Source: Rotaria socialis
Taxonomy: Eukaryota > Rotifera > Eurotatoria > Philodinida > Philodinidae
NCBI GenBank assembly: GCA_905331475.1
Contig: CAJNYU010004523.1
Coordinates: 193,728 to 257,727, forward strand
Length of the DNA: 64,000 nucleotides
Direction of reading: 5' to 3'
In this document: positions 11,706 through 24,572 of the stretch, in pieces
Layout: each line of letters begins with the position of its first letter
Numbering within the stretch: position 1 is the stretch's first letter
The notes under the pieces: model-generated
What the model saw: the letters and a program-made list of their open reading frames with translations, nothing else
Database searches by the model: none
What the model was told of the DNA's origin: nothing
Program-made: the position numbers and the translations under genes

Positions 11706-14700
11706 GTTGAATGATTAAGATTTAAAACTGTGCTCAGCAAAGAAGAATGCAACAGATCTATAAAAAAAAATCAAGGGTAATGATAGATAAATACTCGGCA
11801 AAGATAACCAAATAATATCGATAGGAATGATATTATTCTAGAGCAAATATGGAAACGATTGTATTTACGACATATAGAGAACTTAGAGGGAAAATGAGCG
11901 TCTTCGTTAAAGACAAAAAAAGATAACAGCAACAATATAGATCCTCGGTAAATATGGTATGTAGAAGTACTCTCGCATTGTTGGGCGCATTTGCAAGCTG
12001 CTCTTGTTATACGAGAGTGGTAATGGTAACGACGATGAAGAGAGAAAATTGTGGTTTATTAGTTACGTATATATTTGGATGCGTCTGCGGAAACAGATAG
12101 ATTTAGATTTTTTGCTGTTCTGTATGTTTACTCGTCATCAGTACGTCAGTTAACGATAGATGTATGGGCTAGTTGTACAATACGTTTTTTTTTCCATTGT
12201 TAGATTATATTTTTCCCTTTTTCTCTTCTGTTCGATATTGGACAAAGAATGATTACAGTTGGGACAGAAAGCATCTAAACATATTTATGTGTTAGAATAA
12301 CGACAGCAACAGAGTGCTTCTTTGACGAGACTAACATTTTCCCGTTTAATACTTTTCTGTTCTTAGGTACGATTGGGAAAAGCATATTGATATTGGTAGC
12401 AGTCGCTTATGAGAAAAGAGAAATATGAGGAAACAATTTATGTATACGTGATTACTATAGGTTATGAAAAAGAACAAGAAGAAAAATTCTATAGCCTTCT
12501 ATTTCTTACAACTATTCTTGTCACAATTTTCTACATATGTATGTATGTCCACATATTGTTCTATGACATTTTCAATGTAAATGAGAAAAGCGTAAATATA
12601 TCTTCTTCAATTGTTAACCAAACTAATGTACAAAAAAACACAGCGCTACGAAAAGAAATCGCTTATTTGCCTGATTTATGGCTAACTAGAAAGAACATGA
12701 TGACCCGATGCACAATTGAACTAATGTGTATAGTATGAAAATTCTCATTAAGAGAATATTACATAGATAGATGAAGAATGCTTTGTTTCCTTCCAAAATA
12801 GTAAACTGTTTTGATGCCGATCGTGAATTCGATTGTATTTGAAAATGACTTGATCGACATAAAAGAAAAGCCTCTTATACTTTCAACTATGGTATTTCTT
12901 ATTGTTACGTGGTGTTGAATAGATTCGTTTTATTTATTTCGTAATTTTCACTATAATTATAATATTTTCACAGAATAACTATTACATAGTTAATCATATC
13001 AAATAAAATTTCGTCCTATATATATATATGTATATTATTTGTTCAGTGTACAATGAATAACAATCTGAAATATTGCTATTTGCTTTTTTCGTATAATAGA
13101 AAAGTGTAATCAAATATTTCATAACTAATATAGAATTTAATATTTATTATTCATTATCATTTATGTATCTTTTAAAATGTCCATTGTTAATTGTCTATAT
13201 ATATATATATATATATAGATTAATCTGAAAACTATAGTAGAAATTAGGAAATACAAATATCTCTATTTAAGTGATAATTTTACATCAGCAGTAAATCGTG
13301 GGCATTGATTAGATTATGTAGATGTATCCTCTTATGACGATAAATTATTGCTAACGAAGAAATTGGTATCTATATCTACTAAGAAGTTTTATAATATCGA
13401 TAACACTTGCTTTAGCAACAAAAACTCGACTAATTGTTTCTTTTTCTGACACATCAGATTCAGTTTGATGATGTAATTCATCCTTCGTTGTCTTATGTGT
13501 ATACTGTGTGCATGAAGTTCAAGGTTAAATATAATAGAAATAATCCTAGGATTTATCTGAGATTTGAAATTTCTATTCATTGAAAAGGAAGTGAACAAAA
13601 TGATAATCGATATTTATGATTCTAACGAAAAGTTAATATTAATTAAATTGTTTTTTAGATTGGAAGTGAAATCTAAATGTCCTACATACAGACAAGACAG
13701 ATATACTTTCTTTGTTGATCAATGAAAGTTTGTCGTCGAAACGCATAAAATTAATCAATTGATCAGTAGAAGACAAATTTGATATAGGATAGAGCCCAAA
13801 CATTATACGGCATTAAGAATCTGCATCATATACAGAATTATAAATGAAGATAAAATTAGTCAGCGAGATAAATGCGTAAAATTTATCCATACATTTGAGT
13901 CATTTTCATTAGTATTCATTCTACAGGAATACAACATTAAGTTAGACTACAGCGTCTATAGTTGTGGAGAATGTTTTCAATCGTTTTTTTGCTGTAGATT
14001 ATTCGCATTCAGTCTGTCATCGTGAGTAATAGAAAAATAGCCCGTTCAGATTTGCTGTTTTACTATTTTCTCTGCTTTATTCCTGAGCGTTTTATTTACC
14101 TTGTGTCCTATGAACACAAAGCCATTCAAAATGTAAATAATGAAACTTCAAGTAGGTTTTCTGTCGCAAAAAAAGAGACCCGAAAGAGAGAGATACTTCT
14201 TCTTTTTAAATACCAGTTCAAAATTTTCAAGATGACTGGAAAAGAGTTGTTCCAAGCCTAAAAGAATCATAAACTAATTGTTGTCTTGTAATATATATAC
14301 ATATATCATACACATTTAACATTCAAAAAAATTATTTGAACTGCTTGATTTTCATTTCAATCTAAAAAATTGCTTTGGCATATTAATTTTATGTTCGATA
14401 CAATTCTTTTTTGAATTTACTTTAATTTAATTCTATTCCCACGTATATGTTCGTTACAATCAAAACAAAAACTAGTTGACATCTAATATTTTTACAGAGT
14501 AAGTTTGCTTCTAGCCATAGCCAAGGCCAACAATACTAATTATCGATGGGTTAGCATCAATTATGGTAGTTAATCATTTGTTTTGGTATGCACAATCTAT
14601 CATTCAAAAGTAATCAATAGATAAATATTTTCCCCTCCTTAAACAAAAAACTAATATTTATTTAGTCTTGGATATATCTCTGATTTTAGAGAAAATGATT

Positions 14701-16079
14701 GAAGTGTGACACGTAGTCAACAGTTTTTTCATTTTGACAAGTAATAACTGATGCGTCTACAAACATTTGAAAGACAGTAAGAAATAATCGATCTACTCAT
14801 ATGAAAAGAATTAACAACTAAGGAATAAATCTTATTTGTTGAACATAGGAAAAAAACGATTTCTAGTTTGTAACATTATTCATAATCATCTATGTCGAAT
14901 TGGTATATATCAAAAACAAAATTTCATTTCCCGTATTCGTTTCCTTATAGACCATCCATTATCAATTGTCATATTTGCAAAAGATCTTTCCCCGCTTCGA
15001 TCAAGCAACCATTTTTCATCTTAACATTCTTTTTCCAGATTGACATTATACATATTCGTATGCTAGTGTCTCATTTGTCTACGTCACATAGAAAATAATA
15101 GCAAACAATAATAACAATAATCGTTGGTTCGGATCCACACAAAGCAAAACTAGACTTGATGATTATTTAGAAGTTAGTTGCAGTTTATGTTCAAGATAAA
15201 TCTTTTCTAACAAAATCTCCATTCATAACTATATAGAAGACATAATAGATAGATAGATAGGTAGATTTAAAGCTATATGGGAGAGAGAGAGAGAGCAATG
15301 TATATAATCGATGAGTTTTTGTCGGAAACCGATTGTTAATGTGAAATGCAGTAATCAATATGGTAGCTCTCCGCGAAATAGAGATACTTTTAAATTCTTT
15401 TTCACTGGAAATACATAAAACCATTTTCATTTTTCAGGAATAACATGATTAAAAACAATCCATGAAAATACAATATCAATAGCTGCTGATAAATTTGTCA
15501 TTTCTTATACAATTTTCACCGATCGGTATAGATGATCGTGTTTTATATACCTCAGTGAAATTCATTAGAAAAAATATTGCCGTGAAAATTAATCAATCAT
15601 CAGTATCAATTTATTTTATTTAGATCTAATTTTGCAAATATCTTCATTCGAAATTAATATCGACTAGATGTTAGCGCTGTTGTGAATTTTTATTCTAATA
15701 TAAAAATCGTGCCGATAAGTATTTCGATTTATGGGCAACTCTTGAGTTTTTGGCCATTTTTCAATCTGCAACACATAAATATGAAATCGAGGTTTCGGTA
15801 AAAATTGTTTGTTGAAAAGGGTATTCGAAAGTCAATTTAAATACAGCAATAAAGGTTCAAGTTTCTGATATTTTTTTTTCACAAATCGGAAAGAAATCTA
15901 ACGAGGGACCTTCCCTAGTTAGATTCTATTATCTTTGAGTAAGATTTAATATTCAATAAAGTAAATATTGACTTCATCAAAACAGTAGTATTTTGCAAGA
16001 TCTTTAATGAAAATTGATTAGATGAGTGTCAAAAATCTCTATGATTAAATTATCAATTTTCAAAATAAACAACAAACTC
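11706..16079. other. Gene-free spacer upstream of tropomyosin
   Basis: 4.4 kb between the long tropomyosin start and the MsrA pseudogene. The proximal part presumably holds the tropomyosin promoter and 5' UTR. Open frames such as 12409-12738 (109 codons) show no domains or splice context. Simple repeats include TA at 13196-13217, GATA near 15248-15263 and GA at 15281-15297. Nothing else was recognised. Confidence 0.5.
13196..13217. repeat. (TA)n microsatellite
   Basis: An uninterrupted TA dinucleotide run in non-coding spacer. Confidence 0.8.
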
Positions 16080-16545
16080 TCAGAATGACCTCATCAGTGA
16101 TTGTCTTCTTGCTTGATAGAATTGATGATAAGCTTCAGTAGGATAAAAGATTTGAAAGGGTACGACTTCAGTAACAATAGGGGGAGTTCGAGTTATTTTC
16201 AATTGTTGAATGTAACCTGCTGCTATTTGCCATTGTTGGATATTATGAGAAAAGATGACCGATCGATATTGTGGGTCCACATCAGGGCCTTGTCGACTAA
16301 GTTGTATTTAGTCATGATTTGAGAAAAAGATCTCTAATAAAGTTGCATATGTAACAAGTAGAGGATTAAATACTATTTGAATCGATTCAGTATGACCAGT
16401 TGCTTGTGTATGAACTTGCTCATAAGTAGGATTAGGTATATGACCACCGGAATAACCGACAACAGTTGATATTATACCAGGAACTTTTGAAAAATACTGT
16501 TTACATATGCCAAAAATAACCACCAACAAATGTAGCGATTTCCAT
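16080..16545 (-). pseudogene. MSRA: Methionine sulfoxide reductase A pseudogene
   Basis: The strand reads MEIATFVGGYFWHM, then after a one-base shift KQYFSKVPGIISTVVGYSGG, NPTYEQV, TGHTESIQIVFNPLLVTYAT and LLEIFFSNHD, then a stop and IQLSRQGPDVDPQYRSVIFS. These are the MsrA landmarks in order across the full enzyme length. The lesions are clear: the catalytic GCFW cysteine is Tyr (TAT), a one-base insertion after HM breaks the frame, and a TAA replaces the Pro codon after HD. No intron interrupts it, although neighbouring genes have an intron every 100-200 bases. This hints at a retrocopy, though no poly(A) remnant was identified. It cannot make an active reductase. Confidence 0.88.
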
Positions 16546-17504
16546 TTTATTTAATCTTTTACTTGTTTAAAAGCAAATAATCAACGGAAGTTTATATATG
16601 ACGCATCATTGTGGCAAATGAAGAATATTTGATGCATTAAATATTTAGAATACATACTAGATTTATATGAACAGTTAACTATTCAAGCGAAGCAAAATAA
16701 TAAATACAAGCTCATGGTTACTCATAGAATACTTTTCTTTCAATCAATCACGTTAATATTAATATATTAAGCATAAGAATAACTCTGAATAAAATAGATT
16801 AGAAATTACGTGTTATCTATTCTGGTGAGACAGAAGTTATATGATCATGAAAATAAATCAATATCAAACTAACTATTCATATTAATTTAATCTTATCCTT
16901 AAATAATATGAATGATAGAAAGCTCATTGTTCAAGTAGTGATTGTATATTATTCGATCGAAGTGCAACAGTCAATCTTTTCGTTTGTTTATGGTTTGGTG
17001 AAAAAAAAGGTGCATATGAAAACAATGTATATTGCTGCGTATAACGTAAACTTTAAGTGACCAGAATGCGAACCTTTTCCGTATGTTCGGCACCTTTTTA
17101 TACATAGATTCTCTTTTCCAGCTGCAAAGAAGGACAAAACATATAATTCTTTTTTTCCTTCGCCGTCGTCGATGGCGAAAGAGAGACTTCACTTTTTTTT
17201 TGTTCTTTACTTGCTTTTTGAATGCATATCTATGCTGTATAACCTCACATATATTTATATGCATATGCCCTCTTGCTCGCTTGCTCGCTCGTCGAGTAAC
17301 ATCAACAGTAGACAGAGAAAAAAAAAGAGGACGAAGCAATATAGTCCCTTTCTTTCTCTCTTCGCATAAAACGAATCATTCGACCACTATTTTTTTCTCT
17401 TCTATCACAGTGCTACTATACCTAAGAATTGTTCTCTGTCTGTAGCAGTGCCTTATATATATATATATATATTTTTTTTTTGTGCTGCATCCTCATCGTA
17501 GACG
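16546..17504. promoter_or_regulatory. Pellino upstream region
   Basis: A ~960-base spacer between the MsrA pseudogene and the Pellino start. Its last part is pyrimidine-rich and includes a short TA run at 17453-17473. Overlapping opposite-strand open frames at 16971-17445 have no family resemblance. It probably contains the Pellino promoter and 5' UTR. Confidence 0.4.
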
Positions 17505-19988
17505 ATGCCGGACATTAATACAAATGATGATCAACAACAAATAAAATATGGTGAATTAGTTGTCCTTGGGTAAGTTCAATATTTTACTGTTTTCTAAAAG
17601 ATACATTCATCAATGATTTTCTTTGAATATCGATAAGTATTTCATGTGCTTTGATTACGGATATATGATGTTCGCTTCTAAACTATTGTAATATAAATGA
17701 AAATCACAGTCGAATATTGAATGATTTCTTTAAACATTTTATATTTTTGTAATATGTTTTTACAATGAAATATCGTTATTACTCGAAGTAAATAAAACAT
17801 AGATTAACAATTAATATGTTTGCGATATGATGATATATTTCTGTTTATCAGTTACTTGACGATAAGAAATGAATAATTGCTTTCTTATCATAGATCTATT
17901 TCATGAACTCTTCACTCTTTTGTTTTGTTTCGTTGATATATTGCTTTTAATTGAAACCTTGAAAGATCTCCATAATATTTTCGATAAAAAGAAAAATGAA
18001 TATGAATCTACATATATTCAAAGCTAAAAATATTCACATCCTTCATATGTCTAGTGTCATATGATATTCATTTAGTATTGTTATTATGTCTATATATTCA
18101 GCTTTAAAAGTACTTTGCATTTTTTTATATTTTCTTCAGATATAATGGACAAATTCCTAGTGGTGATCGTGGTAGACGAAAAAGCAAATTTCAATTGCGA
18201 CAACGTACACAACCTAATGGTTTGAAAGCACAAAGACAGCATTTATGTAAAAATGCTGATGAAGTACAGGTAATAAAACAAGAATATTGAAACAAATAAA
18301 GTAAAATGAAATGAAAAGAAATAATAAATTAGCCTATCGTATCCACAAGGACATCTCGGACTTTCAATTGCTTGTAGACATAGTGATATGAAAAAATGAA
18401 GAAGATGAGGAACATAGGTTATTATGCAATCATGCTTATGTGATCGATATTGATTAAATCTGAGACGAGTATAGATATTGATTGTACACATATTGCGTGC
18501 GAAACTATCATATAGCAATAGGTTTCATGTAAATAATCAGATGGACACACAGGTTTTAATGAAAATACGATTGATGTTAAAAGCAATGTAGTATATGATT
18601 CAGTTTTCTATTTTAGAAATTAACTCAAGCTGATTTTCATTCTATTTCATATACATTATCAAGAAATCAAACAGTCGTTGTACAATATGCACACGATGAA
18701 GATTCAGATATGTTTCAAGTATAAATTCTTTTCTATGAAATTAATAAAATAATTGCGAAAGAAAATTTTCTTGTTTAGATCGGTCGATCATCAGAAAATC
18801 AAATCGATTGTATTGTTATGGATACGGTTGCTGGAGCGAAAACATTTGATGATTTATCGGTTCCACAATCAACTATCTCACGTTATGCATGCCGCATTGT
18901 TATCTCACGTCATCCACCATATACAACTCGAATATATGCTGCTGGTTTCGATGCATCGAAAAATATATTTCTTGGAGTACACACTAAATTATCATTCATG
19001 AATATTTGTATATTATTATAATTTCTAATAGGAAAAATCGATAAAATGGAAAAATGAATGTAACGAAATGGATGGCGTTACAACAAATGGCATTTTAGTT
19101 ATGCATCTTGATGGTGATCAATTTAATACAAATTCCAAACCAACCAAATGGAAAGAGGTATCAGTTTGTGGAAGTGTTTTCGATTTAGGTGAAGGGCGAT
19201 TAAAATTCAATTATCAATCAACAGTAAATAACAATTAAATTAAGAAAACATAAATAATATTTATTATATACGTATATTCTTTTTAGCCTCCGTCAAACAC
19301 AGATAATATTCTCTTAGATGGAAGTCTTATTGATCTATGTGGAGCAACACTTCTTTGGAGATCAGTTGAAGGTCTTAAAAATACACCTGTAAAATATTTT
19401 CTTTGCAAATTTCTTTAAGTCAATTAAGTATCATTTTCTAGACGCGTCGTTTACTTGAACTTGAATTAGATCAATTAAATTCTAAAAAACCACAATGCCC
19501 TGTGGGATTAAATACATTAATCATAAAAACTAATCCATTTGCATCTACATCTTCAAATACTCCAAATGCGTATGTTTACGTTTTATGTGGACATGTTCAT
19601 GGAAATCATAAATGGGGTGTAAAAAATGATAATAGTGAATCACGTGAATGTCCGCTTTGTCGAACAGTTGGTCCACTTATTCCAATTATACCTGGCATTG
19701 AACCAGCATTTTATGTTATACCAAATTCAGATAATGAATCCACCACTTCATATGCTTTCCATCCATGTGGACATATGACTTCACAGTCAACAACGTTGTA
19801 TTGGTCAAAAATAAAAGTACCTTATGGTAAGAAGAATATCAATAATAGAACGTTTATCATCTAGATTTTTATTTTCTATTTTAGGTACTAAAGGTTTAAA
19901 ATCAATATGTCCATTTTGTTCAATAGCTTTATCAGAAACAAAACCATTTGTTCGTTTGATTTTTCAAGATTCCATTCATAGACAGTGA
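17505..19988 (+). CDS. PELI: Pellino E3 ubiquitin ligase
   Basis: Eight exons: 17505-17569, 18140-18269, 18617-18718, 18779-18976, 19032-19223, 19287-19388, 19442-19826, 19885-19988, giving 425 residues (vertebrate Pellinos are about 420). The N-terminal FHA-like core shows YGELVVLGYNG, GDRGRRKSKFQLRQR, SYTLSRNQTVVVQYAHDEDS, DMFQIGRSSENQIDC and SRYACRIVISR. The C-terminal RING-like domain shows CPVGLNTL (Cys282), LCGHVHGNHKWG (Cys312, His314), CPLCRTVGP (Cys333, Cys336), HPCGHM and CPFC. Pellino reads phosphothreonine on IRAK-type kinases and attaches ubiquitin chains in Toll/IL-1 signalling. The metal-binding residues look intact. The first intron (570 bases) is the longest. It is followed by the YOD1-like gene on the same strand. 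Confidence 0.95.
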
Positions 19989-21264
19989 AAACAATCGATA
20001 TATACGTTTATATTTTTTTTTTATACAAAATAAGGCTTTTCGTTTTTTTTTCTGTTTGTGCGTATAAGTATTATTTTCACTGTTTTCACATGTATTATGA
20101 TTGCTTGTGTACATTGTAAAGAAATGGGAAAATGCAAACAGAAAATCTATCATAAACTTTGCTAGATCATATACTATTGAATGGTTTGTCTGCTGAAAAT
20201 ATTACTTGGAACAAAGTTAACTTGAAAGTATTGTCATGATTTTTATATGTATATATGAATACAGTCAAATTCCATTTTTTTAAAGAGCATTAACCGAAAC
20301 TCATCGTGATGATTATCATGTATTTTTGTCTTTGACCAATTTTGTAGATGTAATAATTTCACTATGAAGCAAATGAATATTTAAATTCTCAGAACTTTCT
20401 TGTATTGCTTTAACAATATCATGAAGTTACTAAAGATGAACATTGAAAATTTTTATTTGTTATTTCCTTTTGTTGATTAATGCTTACAGTGAACGGGTAT
20501 CGTTTTTTTTTAAATTAAAATATCTTGAATAAGAGTTGTTGTTCAATGCGAAATATACATCAAATATTGAATAGAAGGCATTTTTGTAAAAGAAATTGTA
20601 AAACTAATATTGAATCTAATACTTCTTGATAAAATATAGATGCATTTCTCACTATCTTCATCAAGTGAAAATTTTCAAGCGATGTGGAAAATTCAGAATG
20701 TTTTGATATGTTACATTACCACAAGTAAAACTTCTCTAGAAGTCTTTCTATAGACTATTGCTCCGAATCCGAACAGGGAACATTTCGATCAAAGATAAAA
20801 TTAAATTTAGATAAATTCTTCTCTAGGCTACCATCAATTCAAAATTATGAATCAGTAGTTTAACTGACAATGACAAAAACAAGATCTTTAATACAGTGAA
20901 AAGGAAATAACATGAACATAACATACAGTAATAGTATTTTTTTTCTTGGTTCTAGTGACATCTTCTTTAATTAAATTAGTTTCATGTTAGTAAAATAACT
21001 ATCTATTAAAGATCACTTGTAACATTAATAAAAGCAAAAATTTGATTCATGAATAATTATTAATTTTCAACTACTCAGCATAAGAGTGGTTAATAAATTC
21101 TATTCAATTGATTCACAATGACTAATAACAATTTACATCCCAAACTATCAAATAATAAACAACAAACGTCTTTTTTCAATATAAATAAGCGCGTGTTTCT
21201 GACAGAGACATAATCTATCGTCTTTATTTCAGATTCCTTTAGTTAAATAATAATTTGAACCAGT
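19989..21264 (+). other. Pellino 3' UTR and YOD1 upstream region
   Basis: No coding frame was recognised. A TATA-like TATAAATA sits at 21180-21187, about 80 bases before the YOD1 start. A pyrimidine tract with CAG at 21222-21232 could be a 5' UTR acceptor. Both are weak signals. Confidence 0.35.
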
Positions 21265-23152
21265 ATGGCTGGCCCTCTATTACGAATTCTTATTCGTCTT
21301 AAACCTAATAAATATCATAGCATGGAAATTGCTGCTCGATATCGAATCATTGATTTATTTAAACAAATAGCTCATGATTTACATTTAACAGTTGATCAGT
21401 TACTACATATTTCCATCTATCGAAGTGGACCCAACGGTTGTTCATTACTTTATCCTATTAATAATAATTTTAGTACTACACATTATGATGTATCCATAAC
21501 CTTTGATAAATATAGTTTATCAAGTAATGAAGAACTTTTTATTGATTTAACTGAATTAATACTTTGCCAACAACAAGATAATGATGAACTATCAACAAAT
21601 GATAAACATGTTGCAAGTTCATTAGATAAATCCGATTATTTCAATTCAACGGCGTCATCTTCACTGAATTTAGAAGAATCATCATCATCATCTCTCACCC
21701 AAGCAAAAACAACAAATAATTTATCAACAAAAAAATCTCTTATTGGACAGCTTATAAGATTTTCTGTGCCGGCTGATAATAGCTGTCTTTTCTCATCGAT
21801 TTATTTTGTTTTACATTCAGGAAAACTAGATTTAGCGTCAAATAAATATTTACGCAATTTAGTTGCAACAAAAATAGAATCCGATCAAATAACTTATTCC
21901 GAAGCTATGCTTGGTCGAACAAATTCTGAATATTCAAAATGGATTCGAAAGGGTAAGACAAACATATTTGAATTCCGGTTTTTTTTCTTAGTTCATATTT
22001 ATATGAAAATTTTAGATGATTCATGGGGCGGTGGAATTGAATTAGCTATATTAACACAAGAATATGAAATTGAAATATGTGTTATTAATACAGAATGTGA
22101 AGGACGAATCGATTATTTCGGTGAAGATCGACATTATCCTTATCGAGTTTTTCTTTTGTATAATAATTTACACTATGATCCTGGTAAGCTAAAATTATAA
22201 TTTTAAAATGACATTTGAAACTGAAATATATTAAATAAGCAGGTTTATTCATGATGTAGTTAGATGTAAGTGTGAATGCCTCTCTGAGACTTTGAGTCTT
22301 CTGTGAAAGCAATTTCTTAGAATATTTAATTCGATTACCAGCAAGGTCACGAAGTTCATTCTTTCCGACTCGATGTTTTTTTCTGGTTACCTGACTAAGA
22401 TCGAGGTACAGTTTTGGTCGATTTCAAAGTCATTTAGGTACAGTGATGATTTAATACGTGTGGCCTTTCTCTTATCAAGGTTAAAAACAGCTCTCAATAG
22501 AATTCATTCAAGAATTTTATGACCGAGTACATTTGATACGTAAAATAAAAATTGAAATCTAAAAATTCTGAATGAAGAATATTATCCTGAATGTATAAGA
22601 TAGAATAGATGTAGTACGTTTGTTTTGCTGCATTATTCAACATCTATTAATTATCATATTTCTCAAAAATATTCGTATGCCTTGGTCGGTTTTTTAACGA
22701 CATCAATTTTAGTTGATAAATAATAGCTTGATTGATTTTGAATAAAATACGATTTAAGTGATCTGCAATGTTTTTGTTCCTCGCTGCATAGTATAGTTGA
22801 ACTCAATGTTTCTATTTAAATTAGTGTCAGAGAGAAAATCATCATCCTTTCTCATATTCAAATGTATGTTGTCTTACTACTTTAAAATATATTCAAATGC
22901 CATAGTATATAACTATCTGTATTTTCTAACTTTATTTCTTTAGTATATTTGGTAACATACGATGTTGTACAACAAAAAGAGTTGATTCAAACAAAATTTC
23001 ACCGTAATGATGAAGCGATTCTTGCATTAGCAAACGATCTTGTTGAACAGTTTGATTCACCAGCATCAGACGATATTGAACATGCAACATCTTATAAAAA
23101 GAAGCCATCGGGAACTAGCAGTGAATCACATGTAATTCATGTTAAACTTTGA
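21265..23152 (+). CDS. YOD1: OTU-family deubiquitinase, YOD1/OTU1 type
   Basis: Three exons: 21265-21952, 22016-22183 and 22944-23152, giving 354 residues (human YOD1 is 348). Residues 1-95 form the UBX-like N-terminal domain that binds p97/VCP (LLRILIRLKPNKYHSMEIAA). A Ser/Asn-rich linker follows. The OTU domain begins near 165: VPADNSCLFSSIYFVL with catalytic Cys174 preceded by Asp171, then SEAMLGRTNSEYSKWIRKDD, SWGGGIELAILTQEYEIEIC, RIDYFGED and NLHYDP with catalytic His282. YOD1 trims ubiquitin from p97 clients in ER-associated degradation. The C-terminal exon (YLVTYDVVQQKELIQTKFHR...) lacks the C2H2 zinc finger that ends vertebrate YOD1. The start ATG opens the frame directly ahead of the UBX-like strand. 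A likely AATAAA signal lies near 23231. Confidence 0.93.
22184..22943 (+). other. Large intron of the YOD1-like gene
   Basis: A 760-base intron bounded by donor gtaagc and acceptor tttag. No nested gene or conserved structure was recognised. Confidence 0.5.
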
Positions 23153-23574
23153 GAATGGTTGATTTTGTTGTTTTTGCACGTAACACGCATATATATTCAA
23201 GAACAGTGCCGGCGTGAATTCGTAAGCACAAAATAAAAAATTGAAAAACATATTACTGGTGTGATCTTTGCTTCTCTCATTGTACGGTAGCTTTTTTTTC
23301 TTTCATTTCGTCTTATTATTATACATATAAAACTATTTTTTGTCGGTTTCTTTCTACGCCACCAACGTATGTAAATAAATTATATACATGTCAATCATCA
23401 CGAGAAAGAAAATAAATACTCTTATGACTTGAATAATTTTTCTTTTATTTTCACCGAACATTTCACATAAAAAGGAAACGAACAATATTTTTAATTTAAA
23501 ACGATTGATTCTCTTCAATTCAGATTATTGTTATTATAAGCAAACGAAAAAACTATAAAAACGACAACATAAGA

Positions 23575-23582
23575 ATGATGCT
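23575..23582 (+). CDS. PFKFB: Candidate alternative first coding exon of PFKFB
   Basis: ATGATGCT followed at once by a strong donor gtaagt, ending in phase 2. This is the phase needed by the acceptor of the candidate exon at 24481. Joined, the start would read MML then SGDLIAS. Support is phase matching and splice signals only. Confidence 0.35.
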
Positions 23583-24480
23583 GTAAGTGTTCTATTATAT
23601 TTTTAATTCGTTTATCACGAGTGATGTGTTCTGTAATCTTTACACAGGTGATAATGGTTATGCCATTTTTGGACTGTGCATGTTATAACGATATTTGCTA
23701 TTTTACATGTATTGTCAATAGCAGTTCATTTGCTTTGCATGGATATTATTGAACTGATGATTTACTCAGTAATTGCATACTAATGACATTAGACTAAAAT
23801 ATTCAATTGTATCGTTTGTATTCTATAAAATTGCTTACTATTAAAAACTGTAGATAATATATAAAATTTTCTTAAAATGAAATAGAAGACAATCAAAAGT
23901 ATTAGTTATATACTTGATTGTAGTTTTCAAGCAATACAAAAGAAGAAAAAGATCATTGAAAGATAGACTTCTTATGATATGATAAATAAAACGCTAGGAC
24001 AATACAAAATAATCTCTAATTCAAATACAAACTATTTCAAACAGAACCGAGAAGAGCGTATACGGTTCATGATAAACCATGTAGTAATTATTGAAGTATT
24101 AGCTCATATGGTAATTATTTTTTCTCAGTGATACTAATCTTAGTAGATTGTCATCAACAAATAGTAACTACGATTACTTGTAAAAAGAAAAAAACACGCT
24201 AAAAAGTCTATTCAATGTCGAATACTGATATTTCTTGTATTATGACAGAAAACATTGGCATTTGATTGCACTGAAATATAAACTAAACTTTTTTTTCACT
24301 GGCCATATTTTGTACAACATTTGTGGTTTAAAAAAAATCGAATTAATAGTTTAATACAGCTTACCGTGACTATATTGTTATTCAACGACTTTCGAGCTAA
24401 TTTCATTGATACCTGAGGAACATTTCAATAGAAATTTCAAAAAATATTACAGAAAAATTATTGATTTGTATTTTTTTTAG

Positions 24481-24572
24481 AAGTGGAGACCTCATAGCAT
24501 CATCATCATCATCATCATCATCGTTTGTTGGTCGGCCATCAACGTTTGAAAAGGTACCAATACCATCAAAAG
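24481..24572 (+). CDS. PFKFB: Candidate alternative Ser-rich exon of PFKFB
   Basis: A tttttttag acceptor precedes 92 bases open in one frame: SGDLIASSSSSSSS then FVGRPSTFEKVPIPSK, ending CCATCAAAAG with donor gtaatt in phase 1. That phase matches the second exon of PFKFB (25850, giving ...PSKACRDRLVRTPTII). It would replace the first exon that carries the RRRLSQ site. The eight serines are encoded by a TCA/ATC microsatellite. Confidence 0.4.
24498..24522. repeat. ATC trinucleotide repeat
   Basis: About eight tandem ATC units, inside the candidate alternative PFKFB exon, where they read as poly-serine. Confidence 0.85.

Noticed and set aside
12409..12738. 109-codon open frame on the plus strand
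   Set aside because: No domain, splice context or coding-like composition. It lies in the tropomyosin upstream spacer.
15120..15140. GGTTCGGATCC resembling a tRNA T-loop
   Set aside because: No matching acceptor stem, D arm or anticodon arm around it.
16971..17445. Overlapping opposite-strand open frames of about 120 codons
   Set aside because: Low-complexity Lys/Arg or Phe/Ser-rich products that mirror a pyrimidine-rich leader ahead of Pellino.
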